NCBI GenBank assembly: GCA_965223115.1
Contig: OZ244982.1
Location: forward strand, 2,046,001-2,110,000
Source: CBDCUI01 sp965223115
Lineage (GTDB): Bacteria; Pseudomonadota; Gammaproteobacteria; UBA4575
Direction: 5' to 3'
Length of the DNA stretch: 64,000 nt
In this document: piece by piece, positions 43,710 to 53,478 of the stretch
Layout of the letters: every line of letters begins with the position of its first letter
Position numbering within the stretch: position 1 is the stretch's first letter
The notes under the pieces: generated by a model
Told to the model about the DNA's origin: nothing
The model's database searches: none
The model's input: only the letters and a program-made list of their open reading frames with translations
Position numbers and translations under genes: made by a program

Positions 43710-44441
43710 TTAGTTATCTACATCTTCAAAAACCAGCTTATAAACCAAGCCCGCAATGACTGCACCAATTACTGGTGCTACCCAAAATAACCATAGTTGT
43801 GACAAAGCAATTCCACCTTCAAAAATAGCAGGCCCAGTACTACGTGCTGGATTTACTGAGGTATTAGTTACTGGTATAGAAATTAAATGTATTAAAGTTA
43901 AAGCTAGACCAATTGCAATCGGAGCAAAACCGGTAGGAGCACGTTTATCTGTTGCACCTAAGATGATCATTAAGAAAATAAATGTCATGACAATCTCACA
44001 TACCAAAGCCGCAGTTAAAGAATAACCACCCGGTGAATGAGCAGCAAAACCATTTGAAGCCAGGCCACCACCATAACCTGTTTTTCCACTCGCAATAAGA
44101 TACAAAATACCTGTGGCGACGATAGCCCCCAACACTTGCACAATAATATAGGGAATTAGTTGACCAGCTGGGAAACGACCGCAAGTGGCCAAACCAATGG
44201 AAACCGCTGGGTTTAAATGGCAACCGGATATGTGCCCAATTGCATAAGCCATTGTAACTACCGTTAAACCAAACGCTAATGAGACGCCCACCAAGCCAAT
44301 TCCAAGTGGAAAGTGTGTACTTTCTCCAATCATTGCACCATTGGAAATAAATGTTGCAGCTAACACAGCGCTACCACAACCACCTAACACTAGCCAAAAT
44401 GTGCCAATGAATTCTGCTATTAAACTTTTATATAATGACAT
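43710..44441 (-). CDS. aqpZ: Aquaporin Z
   Basis: The 243-residue protein has six hydrophobic helices and both NPA boxes: GCHLNPAVSIGL near residue 75 and TSVNPARSTGPAIF near 195. The selectivity positions fit a water channel: GHISGCH with His-Cys, and RSTGPA after the second NPA, as in E. coli AqpZ. It allows rapid water movement across the inner membrane. It stands alone, with a clean terminator downstream. Confidence 0.95.
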   Translation of the reverse strand: MSLYKSLIAEFIGTFWLVLGGCGSAVLAATFISNGAMIGESTHFPLGIGLVGVSLAFGLTVVTMAYAIGHISGCHLNPAVSIGLATCGRFPAGQLIPYIIVQVLGAIVATGILYLIASGKTGYGGGLASNGFAAHSPGGYSLTAALVCEIVMTFIFLMIILGATDKRAPTGFAPIAIGLALTLIHLISIPVTNTSVNPARSTGPAIFEGGIALSQLWLFWVAPVIGAVIAGLVYKLVFEDVDN

Positions 44442-44626
44442 GGATGCTCCTCTCTTCAGTTTGTTATCACATTATTATTTTTTTCAACCAATCAGGTTAA
44501 GCAACCCAATAACTTAAAAATAGCGTTAATAGCGTCAATTTAATAGCTATACAGAACGATATTTACATAGGTTTGCAATTAGTAAGTACTGCTTATAAAA
44601 ATTATCAATAAAACGACATTATAACT

Positions 44627-47290
44627 TTAGTTTTCTACCTCTTTCTTTGGGACTCCATCTTGATTGCTTACTTCACCCTCTTCTAGTTTTGGATCTTGCA
44701 GAGCTTGATTACATGCGGAGCCCGCATTTGCTACACGCTTAAACAAACCGTCAACTAATAATGACAATCCACCTGTAGAAAGTGCTGCACCGATTGCAGC
44801 ACCACTTTTTAACAAACCAACTGGATCTGCTTCTGGATGAGGATTACTTAAGGTACCTCCTAAGCGAACAAACTTGACCAGACTACCTACATTTACACCA
44901 AAACCTTTTTTAGCGATAGGACTAAAACCAACTTCAAGCTGTTCGGTTGACATATCAATTACGCCGCCACCTACTATTTTCATTTTTGTAGTTTCAACTG
45001 CTAGCTGATTATGACTGGTAAACACACCATCTTTTGCAGTAAATTTGGCTGCTGCGCATTCAAGTTCCGTAGTCTCATCCTCTTTCATAAAAGGATTTAA
45101 CATACTCAGCAATTCTAAAATAAAATCGGTGCCAATAAGCTCAAAAGTATCATTTTTTACAGTTGCTTTCTGCACTTCTGCAACTATTTCACCATTCAAT
45201 GAAGACATAATCTGATGCAGTGATTGTCCTTGACCATTTAAATTAAATACCACATCAGTAGTACCTCCTTCTAACACACTATCTCCTGCTGCACCTAGAG
45301 CGGCTAAACTTAAATTGATAGCATCCAACTGTGTGTTTAACTTGACTGCATCGCCCACTTTATCCATTTGCAACACACTTTGAATACTGCCATCTGCAAA
45401 AAGCGCCTGGAAAGGTTTAATTGTTAAGGCGCCATCACCAAGAGCAACATTTACTTTTACATTATTGAAAACATTATCCGAAGCAACTAGTTCAGCTATA
45501 CCCATGTCAAAATTGATAGCAAAACTATCTAACCAACTCCAATCAATTCTTTCATCACTGAATATTTTTTCTTCTTTATCTTCAGTAGCGTTATTTTCAT
45601 TTTTTTGTTTTTGTTCATCAGTATTTTCTGCTGTTTGCATTATTGGTGATAGATCGAGAAAATTAGAACTAAGTTTGCCATCAATTTTTACAACTTCGTT
45701 TGACCAGTTAATATTAGTAACTCCCTCGATATCACTATCCTTAGACTGCAAAGATAATAGTTTTAAGTTTAAAGCATGATTACTTGTTTCAATATCTGCA
45801 TCTATTTTCGCTGGAAGATATGGAGAAAAATCAGTTTGCAGAAATTGTGCTACTGAATCGAGCTTCTTTGCGTCTATATTAATTTTTATGGCATTGCCTA
45901 CAATACCGTTTACATTAGCATTGCCTTGAAGTTCCAATTTTGCATCCTCATCTCTTAGCACGATTCGCAGCTTAAGGTCTTCTCCCAGTGTCTTTGCGGC
46001 TAAAGGCTGTAATATACCTGATAATTCAAATTCATTACTTGCAAATGAATGCTCGGGATTATCTTTATCATCTAACTTGTAACTTGCCTTCAATGGATTA
46101 ATCTCTAAGCTGCTATCTGTAAGCTTTATTAATGCACTGAGATTTTTTAATGTATGTTCGTTTATTATGATATTGCTTATATTTAAATTAAGCTCCGAGT
46201 TTAGTGAATTCATCCATGCCCAGTCTATTTCAGCCTCATTTTCATTAAGCTCAGTCTCTTCTTGTTTTACAGTTTCGCTTTGTTGTTCTTGTGCCTCTAC
46301 CTCAGTATCTATAAATGGCGATAAATCAAGTTTCTCAGAAGCAAGATTCGCCCGTACAAATGAATCATTTATATCTAGCAACACATCCCCTGATAAAACA
46401 TTCTCCCCCATTTGTATATTAATCTTAGATAACTCGTAATTGCCTTTACTTGAAAGCAAATCAAGCGAAACATCTATAGGGGTGACCGTAGGAAATGTGA
46501 TTTCTAAAAACTGTTCAAGTTTTTCTAAATTATCTGACTTTGCATTTAAAGAGATCTTTGCTCCATCTATATTTAGTGGATTGATACTTCCATCTGTTTG
46601 TAAATTAATTCCTAATCCTGTTGCCTGCATGGCAAAATTTAAAAGCTGTTCAGCAGAGTTTTGATCATCAATCTCAACACTACCTTCTATATTAACTTCT
46701 TGTTCCTTATAAACCCCTTTGCCTTGCAGTTGCATAGACACATCACTTTGCCTTTTAAGCAGCAGAGATATAATGTCGAGCTCTTCTTTTACATCGGCTT
46801 TTCGTTGTCTTAATTTAGCTTGATCAATATTGATTTCCTCAAAACCAAGCAAACTTTTTAAATCCATAGGCTCTTGAGTTTCAGGCTTAGCTTGATTAGC
46901 TAAAATAGAAGTATTCCAATTCAAATCTCCTTGTTCGTTTTCAAGTATCTGTATTTCAACACCACTCAAAATTGCACTCCAAAAAGGCTTTTGCTTCGAA
47001 AGTAATTTTTTAATTGCCACAGATATTTCTGTATTTTGAAGTGTTAGTAGTTTTGGATCATTACTCCACTCGGGATTTTTTAATTCTAGTTCTCGAATAG
47101 AGACTTTAGTTGGGGAAAGCTGTATTGAAATGTCTTGCGTTGTGTATTGGTAACCTGTTTTTTTATAGACAAGCTTGCTGAGCATGCCTTCATAGGCGCG
47201 AGGATTATAAATTCCTACTGCTAATGCGAGTCCCGTTACAAGCAGAACAAATAAAATAGTATAAAGAACAATACGAATTATTTTTTTCAT
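44627..47290 (-). CDS. AsmA family protein
   Basis: The 887-residue protein begins with a membrane anchor (about 5-27). A long beta-strand-rich body follows, with repeated short amphipathic strands and the sequence style of AsmA/YhjG proteins: YQYTTQDISIQLSPTKVSIRELELKN near the start and GGTTDVVFNLNGQGQSLHQIMSSLNGEI near 700. Acidic low-complexity linkers (about 335-355 and 555-580) interrupt it. The C-terminal region includes FSPIAKKGFGVNVGSLVKFVRLGGTLSNPHPEADPVGLLKS, the family signature. AsmA-like proteins are proposed lipid-transfer bridges between the two membranes (inference). It is monocistronic. Confidence 0.9.
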   Translation of the reverse strand: MKKIIRIVLYTILFVLLVTGLALAVGIYNPRAYEGMLSKLVYKKTGYQYTTQDISIQLSPTKVSIRELELKNPEWSNDPKLLTLQNTEISVAIKKLLSKQKPFWSAILSGVEIQILENEQGDLNWNTSILANQAKPETQEPMDLKSLLGFEEINIDQAKLRQRKADVKEELDIISLLLKRQSDVSMQLQGKGVYKEQEVNIEGSVEIDDQNSAEQLLNFAMQATGLGINLQTDGSINPLNIDGAKISLNAKSDNLEKLEQFLEITFPTVTPIDVSLDLLSSKGNYELSKINIQMGENVLSGDVLLDINDSFVRANLASEKLDLSPFIDTEVEAQEQQSETVKQEETELNENEAEIDWAWMNSLNSELNLNISNIIINEHTLKNLSALIKLTDSSLEINPLKASYKLDDKDNPEHSFASNEFELSGILQPLAAKTLGEDLKLRIVLRDEDAKLELQGNANVNGIVGNAIKINIDAKKLDSVAQFLQTDFSPYLPAKIDADIETSNHALNLKLLSLQSKDSDIEGVTNINWSNEVVKIDGKLSSNFLDLSPIMQTAENTDEQKQKNENNATEDKEEKIFSDERIDWSWLDSFAINFDMGIAELVASDNVFNNVKVNVALGDGALTIKPFQALFADGSIQSVLQMDKVGDAVKLNTQLDAINLSLAALGAAGDSVLEGGTTDVVFNLNGQGQSLHQIMSSLNGEIVAEVQKATVKNDTFELIGTDFILELLSMLNPFMKEDETTELECAAAKFTAKDGVFTSHNQLAVETTKMKIVGGGVIDMSTEQLEVGFSPIAKKGFGVNVGSLVKFVRLGGTLSNPHPEADPVGLLKSGAAIGAALSTGGLSLLVDGLFKRVANAGSACNQALQDPKLEEGEVSNQDGVPKKEVEN

Positions 47291-47449
47291 ATAATTATTA
47301 TAAACCTAAGCAATAGTTTTTAAATCATATTTACAAATATGCACTGATACAAAAAAGAATGCAAAAACCTTTGCATTAGTGTCTAAATAGACACTTAAAA
47401 TTACCTCTATATTAGCCAATAGACCTATTGCAAATTCTTCTTACTTTAG

Positions 47450-49016
47450 TTGCAAAAAATAATTAAATTAAACTATGCATGTGCACAATTTTATAAATAC
47501 ACTTTTTTATGCATATTTACTTTGCAGCATTATTTTTTTGCAAACAAAACATATGCCGAAGAACCTGGTCGTTTTGCAGGCAAAGGTATCATTGTAGGTT
47601 TAGAGTATGCTGGTCTAGACTCACCCAGTTATGTCAAAGACATGGCAGCTGCACTTAACTAAACAGGCATGTGTGGTATGAAACATTATGCAGAAGCAGT
47701 GGCTTGGGGAGAAATGCAAAAAGCTGCCAATCAGCCTATCAACTTTTCAAAGCTTGATTTATTCGTACACGAATATCAAAAAGCTGGTTTCACTGAACTT
47801 ACTATTGCTTTGAAATCACACTCAAAATGGGTATCTAAAAATGTTGGTTTGTTTTGGACCAATAACCCAGTCCCTAAAAAGAAATTTAAAAAACTATACA
47901 GCAAATGGATATATGCTGTAACCGAGCGTCACGATGGCGATGGTGTTCAAGATATACCGAAATTGCGTTGGCAGTACGTTATTATGAAATTGGTTCTGAA
48001 TTTTCCAGCTATGGGCATGAACCAGTAAATGAATATCTTGGTATGCATGGAACATGCATACAAATCTGCGCATCAGGCCTATCCTCAAGTACTAATTGGG
48101 CATGCTGTGTTCCTGACCACACCAACAAACATGCGGGTTAAACATCCTTCAGAATATGAATACATCTGGAGACATACGCAGCGTCATGATAAATAGCATG
48201 ACTTAGCAGACATACGGGCAATTTTAGATCGCCCTGATCATTTTGATGTAGTCAATATACATAACCTTGGAGATCCTTATGAAATTGAGCATTTGAACAC
48301 ATGGCTGCAATATGAGATGACAATACGCAATTATAGGTAACCCATTATTATCAGTGACATCTTGCCGGCTTCTTATATTGTTGGGGTCCTGCCACAACAT
48401 GTAAAGGCAAAAATCTAGGGATAATAATTCCCCCTGCCACTGAAAAGGTTCGTTGTACTCTTGCAAATTATTTCACCAAGCTCTTCAATAAGGATAAGAA
48501 AACTCTCGCATGTACACGCAAATTTGTAATTGCCGGAGAGCAAGGCTTTGCTCTAATTAATTTATCATACACAATCGATTTGCTTTCCTAACTGCAAAGT
48601 TTATGAAAGCAGGCACAGTAATTTCTGCTTGGGCAGGTGCATTAAAATTTAATGCACAAGGTAAAGTAAGTGAAAAACGATCTCTTTATTATTTCATACA
48701 ACAGCTTATGAAATATTTTAATGCGTACGATGATGTTCAAAGTATTGATCATCAAAATAAACAAGCTCATATTTACAAGATCACTAAAAATAATAATAAT
48801 TTTTTGATCGCTTGGTACCATAGTAATCAAATTTTCCTACCAAAAAATAGCTTACAAGAAATAAATATTTCTTTACCTGTAGAATCAAATAAATTTGAAA
48901 TCGAAGAATTAGCTATCAATAATAAAATATCTAAGCATTTATTTATAAAAGCATCAAAAAGAAATTTATACTTGAAAATTTCTCACAAACTAATATATAT
49001 TTTTCTTGCTCAATAA
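47450..49016 (+). pseudogene. Decayed glycoside-hydrolase-like protein
   Basis: Several frames read as one protein in order. The first 70 codons end at a TAA in mid-frame (AAALN-stop-TGMCGMKHYAEAVAWGEMQK), and the next frame gives NFSKLDLFVHEYQKAGFTEL to about 48028. A shift gives YYEIGSEF and then HAYKSAHQAYPQ; VNIHNLGDPYEIEHL and then IIISD follow around 48240-48360, and LGIIIPPATE comes near 48415. FVIAGEQGFALINL comes at 48520 and SAWAGALKFNAQGKV and QAHIYKI....IAWYHSNQIFLP to 49016. The TIM-barrel-like succession and the Glu-containing NEY and SD segments suggest a GH39 or GH5-type enzyme, but family assignment is tentative. Many indels are required. Confidence 0.7.
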
Positions 49017-49090
49017 ATGCTAAATTCTATTTACAATAAAGTCTGAGATTATATCTAAATAGGAACACTTGAATTACTAATTGATAAGCA

Positions 49091-49569
49091 ATGCTTGCTA
49101 GTCGTTGGCTACTCGCACCTATTTACATTGGATTATCATTAGCTGTATTAGCTCTTGGAATAAAATTCTTTCAAGAAATTATTCATGTATTTGAAATTAT
49201 ATTTGTTATGAAAGAATCTGGCTTGCTGCTAACCATACTTACGCTCATTGATATGTCCTTAGTAGGGAGCTTAATTGTAATGGTAATGCTCAGCAGCTAT
49301 GAAAATTTTATTTCTAAAATAGATCTAGACGAGAATACTGAAAAACTAGATCGGCTAGGCAGATTGGATGCAAATACATTAAAACTTAAAGTTGCCGTTT
49401 CGATTGTTGCAATATCATCAATACATTTACTACGAATCTTTATGGAAGCTACAGCCATCAGTAACGACAAACTAATGTGGTACACAATCATCCACATCAC
49501 CTTTGTATATCAACCGTTTTATTGGTAATACTAGATAAAATTGCCTTCGCTGAGCATAGAGAACATTGA
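49091..49569 (+). pseudogene. yqhA: Frameshifted YqhA (UPF0114) membrane protein
   Basis: From ATG 49091 the product reads LASRWLLAPIYIGLSLAVLALGIKFFQEIIHV and then GSLIVMVMLSSYENFISKID, AVSIVAISSIHLLRIFMEA and DKLMWYTIIHITFV, which follows E. coli YqhA very closely. It should then continue with a further helix ending LGYLDK. In the present frame it ends prematurely as YQPFYW. Moving one frame at about 49510 restores STVLLVILDKIAFAEHREH to the stop at 49567, the expected last helix and tail. A deletion of one base is therefore likely. There are hints of a second shift before the ATG (ELLIDK). Either a pseudogene or a sequencing error. Confidence 0.75.
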
Positions 49570-49570
49570 G

Positions 49571-51427
49571 CTAAAACATTTCGGATGAATCGACGTCTGT
49601 TTCAGTATCTGCTTCAACGGCATTACGAGTGGGGATAAAGTCACCCGTAATCATTTGATCATAGCTCATTCCCGGCCCTACCATTGGGTATACACCTGCA
49701 TCGGGGTCGATCATAACTTCTAAAAATGCCGGACCCGAAAACTGCATAAATTCCTCTATTACCTGCGTCAGTCTACTCTTATCTTCAAGACGTACTGCAT
49801 ATTGATAACCATCAGCTTCTGCAGCTTTAACAAAATCTTTTTTATGCAAAGATTTATCACTAGCCGATAATCTGCCTTTGAAAAAGAGTTTTTGCCATTG
49901 CTTAACCATGCCATCACCAAGATTGTTTAACACTACAACCTTAAGTGGCAAATCATAGGTTGTTACGGTTTCTAGCTCACCTAGATTCATACGCATACTG
50001 GCATCACCATCAATATCAACAACAACTAAATTTGGTTTAGCAAACTGTGCGCCAATTGCTGCAGGTAAGCCAAAACCCATTGTTCCCATACTTCCAGAAG
50101 TGAGCCAAAGCCGCGGAGATTTAAAATCAAAATACTGTGCAGCCCACATTTGATGCTGGCCTACACCGGTACTGATAATCGCATCCCCATCGGCATGTTT
50201 GTTAATTTCCTCAATAACTGCATAGGGCTGGATCATCTGGCTTTCTTTGTCATAATTCATTGCATATGTACTTTTTAATTCAGCAACATGCTCGTGCCAA
50301 AATGTTAAATCATTTGCTATCTTTCTTACGTTGACACCATAATCTTTTAACTTAGTTAAAGCTTGTGGTAATAGTCCTATGTGATGCCAATCGACTATTT
50401 TAACTTTATGAACTTCAGATGGATCGACGTCTAAGTGAGCGATAAATTTCGCCTTAGGCGCAAACCTATCAGGTACTGCTGCAACACGATCATCAAAACG
50501 TGCTCCAACCGCAATTAAAAAATCACAATCATCAACCGCATAGTTTGCATAAGCCGTGCCGTGCATACCGAGCATATGAAGCGAACGTTCTTGCGTGGTG
50601 TCATAGGCTCCTATGCCCATTAACGTCGTAACTACAGGTATTTTAAATGCATCGGCGAATACACGTAATGACTTAGAGGCGTTTCCGTTGATGACACCTC
50701 CACCTGCATAAATTAATGGGCGCTTAGCTTTTTCAAATGCATCATAAAAAAAGTTACATTTTTCATCTGTTAAAACATTTTCAGCAACTTCTTGGATACG
50801 TTCTCGATAACCACGAATTGGCAAATGACCTTTACCTTGGAAAACACCTTCCCAATTTTGTACATCCTTAGGAATATCGATTACTACAGGGCCGGGCCGC
50901 CCCGTACGCGCAATTTCAAATGCAGTGCGCATGGTTGCTTCCAACTTTTCTGGATCAGTAACCAAAAAAATATGTTTCGCAACAGCACCCATAATGTTTG
51001 CTATAGGCGCCTCTTGAAAACCATCACTTCCAATCGCAGGTGTGGGTACTTGACCACAGATCACAACGATAGGAATTGAATCAGCCATGCAATCACGCAC
51101 AGGAGTAACTGTATTGGTTGCACCAGGTCCTGAAGTAACCATCACTACGCCAACTTTACCACTAGCACGTGCATAACCAGATGCCATAAATCCTGCACCC
51201 TGCTCATTGGCCGGAACAATTAAAGGCATGGAGTCATTGGTTTCCGCATTAAAACGAAACACGGCATCATAGCTTGGCAGGATTGCGCCACCACTGTAAC
51301 CAAAAATTACATCAGTACCTTCCTGTGCGAGTACTTGCACGATAATATCGGCACCAGACAATTTAGTGCCGGCCAAGGGATGCACGTTTTCCAATCCACT
51401 ATCTTCTACTGGTAAAGCTTGCTGCAT
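49571..51427 (-). CDS. ilvB: Acetolactate synthase large subunit
   Basis: The 618-residue thiamine-diphosphate enzyme has the family elements GADIIVQVLAQEGTDVIFGYSGG near residue 25-50 with the catalytic Glu in VPANEQGAGFMASGYARASGKVG, GPGATNTVTPVRDCMADSIPIVVICGQV, GMHGTAYANYAV and VVDIDGDASMRMNLGELETV near 480, the ThDP-binding GDG...N motif. The normal reaction joins two pyruvates, or pyruvate and 2-ketobutyrate, for branched-chain amino acids. The small regulatory subunit gene ilvN usually follows directly; here the next thing downstream is convergent yqhA, so ilvN is not adjacent. The extra N- and C-terminal tails are unconserved. Confidence 0.94.
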   Translation of the reverse strand: MQQALPVEDSGLENVHPLAGTKLSGADIIVQVLAQEGTDVIFGYSGGAILPSYDAVFRFNAETNDSMPLIVPANEQGAGFMASGYARASGKVGVVMVTSGPGATNTVTPVRDCMADSIPIVVICGQVPTPAIGSDGFQEAPIANIMGAVAKHIFLVTDPEKLEATMRTAFEIARTGRPGPVVIDIPKDVQNWEGVFQGKGHLPIRGYRERIQEVAENVLTDEKCNFFYDAFEKAKRPLIYAGGGVINGNASKSLRVFADAFKIPVVTTLMGIGAYDTTQERSLHMLGMHGTAYANYAVDDCDFLIAVGARFDDRVAAVPDRFAPKAKFIAHLDVDPSEVHKVKIVDWHHIGLLPQALTKLKDYGVNVRKIANDLTFWHEHVAELKSTYAMNYDKESQMIQPYAVIEEINKHADGDAIISTGVGQHQMWAAQYFDFKSPRLWLTSGSMGTMGFGLPAAIGAQFAKPNLVVVDIDGDASMRMNLGELETVTTYDLPLKVVVLNNLGDGMVKQWQKLFFKGRLSASDKSLHKKDFVKAAEADGYQYAVRLEDKSRLTQVIEEFMQFSGPAFLEVMIDPDAGVYPMVGPGMSYDQMITGDFIPTRNAVEADTETDVDSSEMF

Positions 51428-51748
51428 ATCATGTTAGCTATTTATCAAAAAATTAGTTGAAGCTATTGAATTCTAATACATATAACGTCAAGACTATAAC
51501 GTTATACATTACATGCTGCCAACCCGTTTTTACACATGGATAAGGCAATTGCGTCAATGGCAACTACACAGTGCCATCCAAAAATGTATAGATCGTTCAT
51601 TTTTTAGATTTCTAATCGTACAAAAATAGAGTAAAACAGCCTGGGCTCTAGTCATACTTCCGTTTCGCTATCAATAGGGATAATAGCCTAGCCAACATGT
51701 TTTGTACCAGGCAATGTACGCAGCAATATTGACTAGGAGATAGCAAGT
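51428..51748. other. Non-coding gap upstream of the remnant
   Basis: This stretch of about 320 bases upstream of ilvB contains its promoter region on the minus strand and a candidate Shine-Dalgarno for the next short frame. I saw no tRNA, leader-peptide signature or attenuator that I could support. Confidence 0.4.
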
Positions 51749-51948
51749 ATGTGTAAAAATTTAAGTGTAAATCACCCTTTAAAAGTACCTGTATATAAAT
51801 TCGATAACCCGTTCCAAAGGGTTACAAATCATATTTATTCTGAACTCTAACAACTAAGTTTGTGGATATTATCCAAAGCTATACATCTGAACAGGTTGTA
51901 TGGGATCCCATTACGCAAGGTGCTGAAGTGATTATTTTATATTTATAA
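51749..51948 (+). pseudogene. Short gene remnant with frameshift
   Basis: A well-placed AGGAGATAG precedes ATG 51749, which reads 33 codons (MCKNLSVNHPLKVPVYKFDN..., to stop at 51848). The neighbouring frame resumes within a few codons as TTKFVDIIQSYTSEQVV and GAEVIILYL, stopping at 51946. The two halves join smoothly by one frame shift near 51845, giving a protein of about 64 residues. No family is recognised. Its good ribosome site suggests it was once a gene. Confidence 0.4.
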
Positions 51949-52021
51949 GCTTAGAATCAATGTTTTGAATAGCACACACACAATCCTTACCGGGTATTAA
52001 TCAAAACTAAATCAATCAATA

Positions 52022-52050
52022 GCCGTGTGAATAGGAATGTTCACACGGCC
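52022..52050 (-). terminator. Hairpin after the 53-aa gene
   Basis: A 10-bp perfect stem (GCCGTGTGAA / TTCACACGGC) with a 9-base loop lies just beyond the stop codon of the 53-aa gene on the minus strand. No strong T run follows in that direction, so it may be a weak terminator or RNA-stability hairpin. Confidence 0.55.
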
Positions 52051-52060
52051 ATGTAAAAGC

Positions 52061-52222
52061 TCACGGTTGTTTAGGCGTAGTGTATTCTGTTTCTTTCTGG
52101 AACGATTCCCAGATCGTTTCATAGCCCACAAAGCCCTTGTCATTAGGTTCCAATTGACGTGTTTTGTAATATTCAGTCACACCCTCAGGAACCTTAGGCC
52201 TAGTATTTTTTTCCTCACTCAT
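52061..52222 (-). CDS. 53-aa conserved-looking small protein
   Basis: On the minus strand an ATG at 52222 has a good AAGGTG ribosome site six bases upstream. The product starts MSEEKNTRPKVPEG, continues VTEYYKTRQLEPNDKGFVGYETIW and ends with FQKETEYTTPKQP. It is soluble, charged and without Cys. An opposite-strand frame of 92 codons overlaps it but shows Phe/Arg-rich composition typical of a shadow. No family is recognised. A stem-loop follows the stop. I consider this a real, overlooked gene. Confidence 0.6.
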   Translation of the reverse strand: MSEEKNTRPKVPEGVTEYYKTRQLEPNDKGFVGYETIWESFQKETEYTTPKQP

Positions 52223-52445
52223 AAATCACCTTTTTGTTTGAAAAATAAGAAATTATTCGATGAGAAAATCGTAACAAATTTACACTTCAGGATGACACAA
52301 TCTCTTTATATATAGTAAAAATTTATCTATAGCGTAAACATAAGGAAGTGTGAATGAGAGTTGCATCAAGAGCGAAGTCTTCTTTTGACTATACATAACC
52401 TTTTTTCACAATGGTTTTTTATACAAAGTGTGATTATTCTGAAGA

Positions 52446-52468
52446 AAAAGGGTACTGATGCCCTTTTA
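52446..52468 (-). terminator. Terminator of the 52477-53106 gene
   Basis: A stem (AAAGGG / CCCTTT extended by two bases) with a short loop is followed on the minus strand by TTTTTC. It ends the run of same-strand genes coming from the right. Confidence 0.8.
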
Positions 52469-52476
52469 ATCTACCC

Positions 52477-53106
52477 TTATCCAAAGGGATCATCTGACAG
52501 CATGATACTAATATAGGGTGCATAGGTTAAAACTGCGCCCTGGCTTGATCCTAGTTGATTAAATACAGTAGCAACCTCAACCAATTTCGAGTGATCTTGT
52601 GGGGCCTGCTTGAGCGCCTCTAAAGCAGCGATCAAGGGTAGAATCTCTTCGTTGTTTACATAGGTTTCCAGCATACTAATCGCATTTTCTACACCTTCAA
52701 CATGAACGTTCTTATCTTTGCTGATATCTGTAGGAGTGACTTCTCTAAACTCGGGAGGTTCTGCATATAAATTGCCATTAAGTGTGGATGGTTGAGTTGT
52801 CACACTTAGCCCAGAAATAGCATTATATTCTTCCAACGCCCTTTGCTTGAGAATATTAACAAATTTGTTAAATTCAATACTGTTTGGTTTGGATATAGCT
52901 AAAGTTAATAGCGTTTCACCATTTACGCGACTCACAAATTCCAGATGTGATCGCGTTATCACAGGTTCAGGATTCAGCACCGCTAAGGTAACACTAAGTG
53001 TTTCTTGTTTAGAACGTGATTTGAAATAAATAATCACCTGGTCATCAACGATCTCAAATTCACGTGTACCTTTTAATAAATGCTTTTGAGTGAGCTTAGT
53101 GCTCAT
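52477..53106 (-). CDS. Conserved hypothetical protein, paralogue of the 53144-53458 product
   Basis: The first 100 residues of 209 (KLTQKHLLKGTREFEIVDDQVIIYF...TLAVLNPEPVITRSHLEFVSRVNGETLL....KPNSIEFNKFVNILKQRA) match the next gene position by position. The pattern is seven or so short strands followed by a long helix, which looks like a PH-like fold (inference). The second half is unique: EVTPTDISKDKN, then helical segments and ALEALKQAPQDHSKLVEVATVFNQLG. It has no signal peptide. It is the last of the same-strand run. Confidence 0.7.
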   Translation of the reverse strand: MSTKLTQKHLLKGTREFEIVDDQVIIYFKSRSKQETLSVTLAVLNPEPVITRSHLEFVSRVNGETLLTLAISKPNSIEFNKFVNILKQRALEEYNAISGLSVTTQPSTLNGNLYAEPPEFREVTPTDISKDKNVHVEGVENAISMLETYVNNEEILPLIAALEALKQAPQDHSKLVEVATVFNQLGSSQGAVLTYAPYISIMLSDDPFG

Positions 53107-53143
53107 ATTATTTTAATTTTAAACATAAAAAACCCCAAAGCTG

Positions 53144-53458
53144 TTAACTCGTTTTTATTCCAGCAAAAGAATTAAATTCTTTCTTAGCTTTTTCTTTAAT
53201 TGCATCAACAAATGCATTAAATTCTTTTGCATTAGGTTTATTTATATAAAAGGAAAGCAGTGGTCTACACTTTACTCGACTGTGAAATTCGAGTCGCGAC
53301 TTGCTGATTATAGGCTCAGGGTTAATCATAGCTAATTCAACTTTAAAATCTTTATTTTCGTCCAACAGGCTATTAACTTTAACTTTAATAAAATTATCGC
53401 GTAACTCAAATTCTCGGCTACCATACAAAATATGTTTTTGAACTAATTTGTGCGACAT
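53144..53458 (-). CDS. Conserved hypothetical protein, short paralogue
   Basis: Starting at MSHK (53458) rather than at the upstream 53482 start, the 104-residue protein lines up with the N-terminal half of its neighbour: KLVQKHILYGSREFELRDN, then ELAMINPEPIISKSRLEFHSRV and KPNAKEFNAFVDAIKEKA. A strand-rich half and a C-terminal helix suggest the same fold as a minimal domain. Two copies, one with an added C-terminal domain, indicate duplication. Function unknown. Confidence 0.7.
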   Translation of the reverse strand: MSHKLVQKHILYGSREFELRDNFIKVKVNSLLDENKDFKVELAMINPEPIISKSRLEFHSRVKCRPLLSFYINKPNAKEFNAFVDAIKEKAKKEFNSFAGIKTS

Positions 53459-53478
53459 TATGAATAATAAATAACTGT

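Noticed and set aside
52037..52315. Plus-strand 92-codon open frame
   Set aside because: Rich in Phe, Arg and Ser with no motif. The opposite strand has a better 53-codon gene with a ribosome site.
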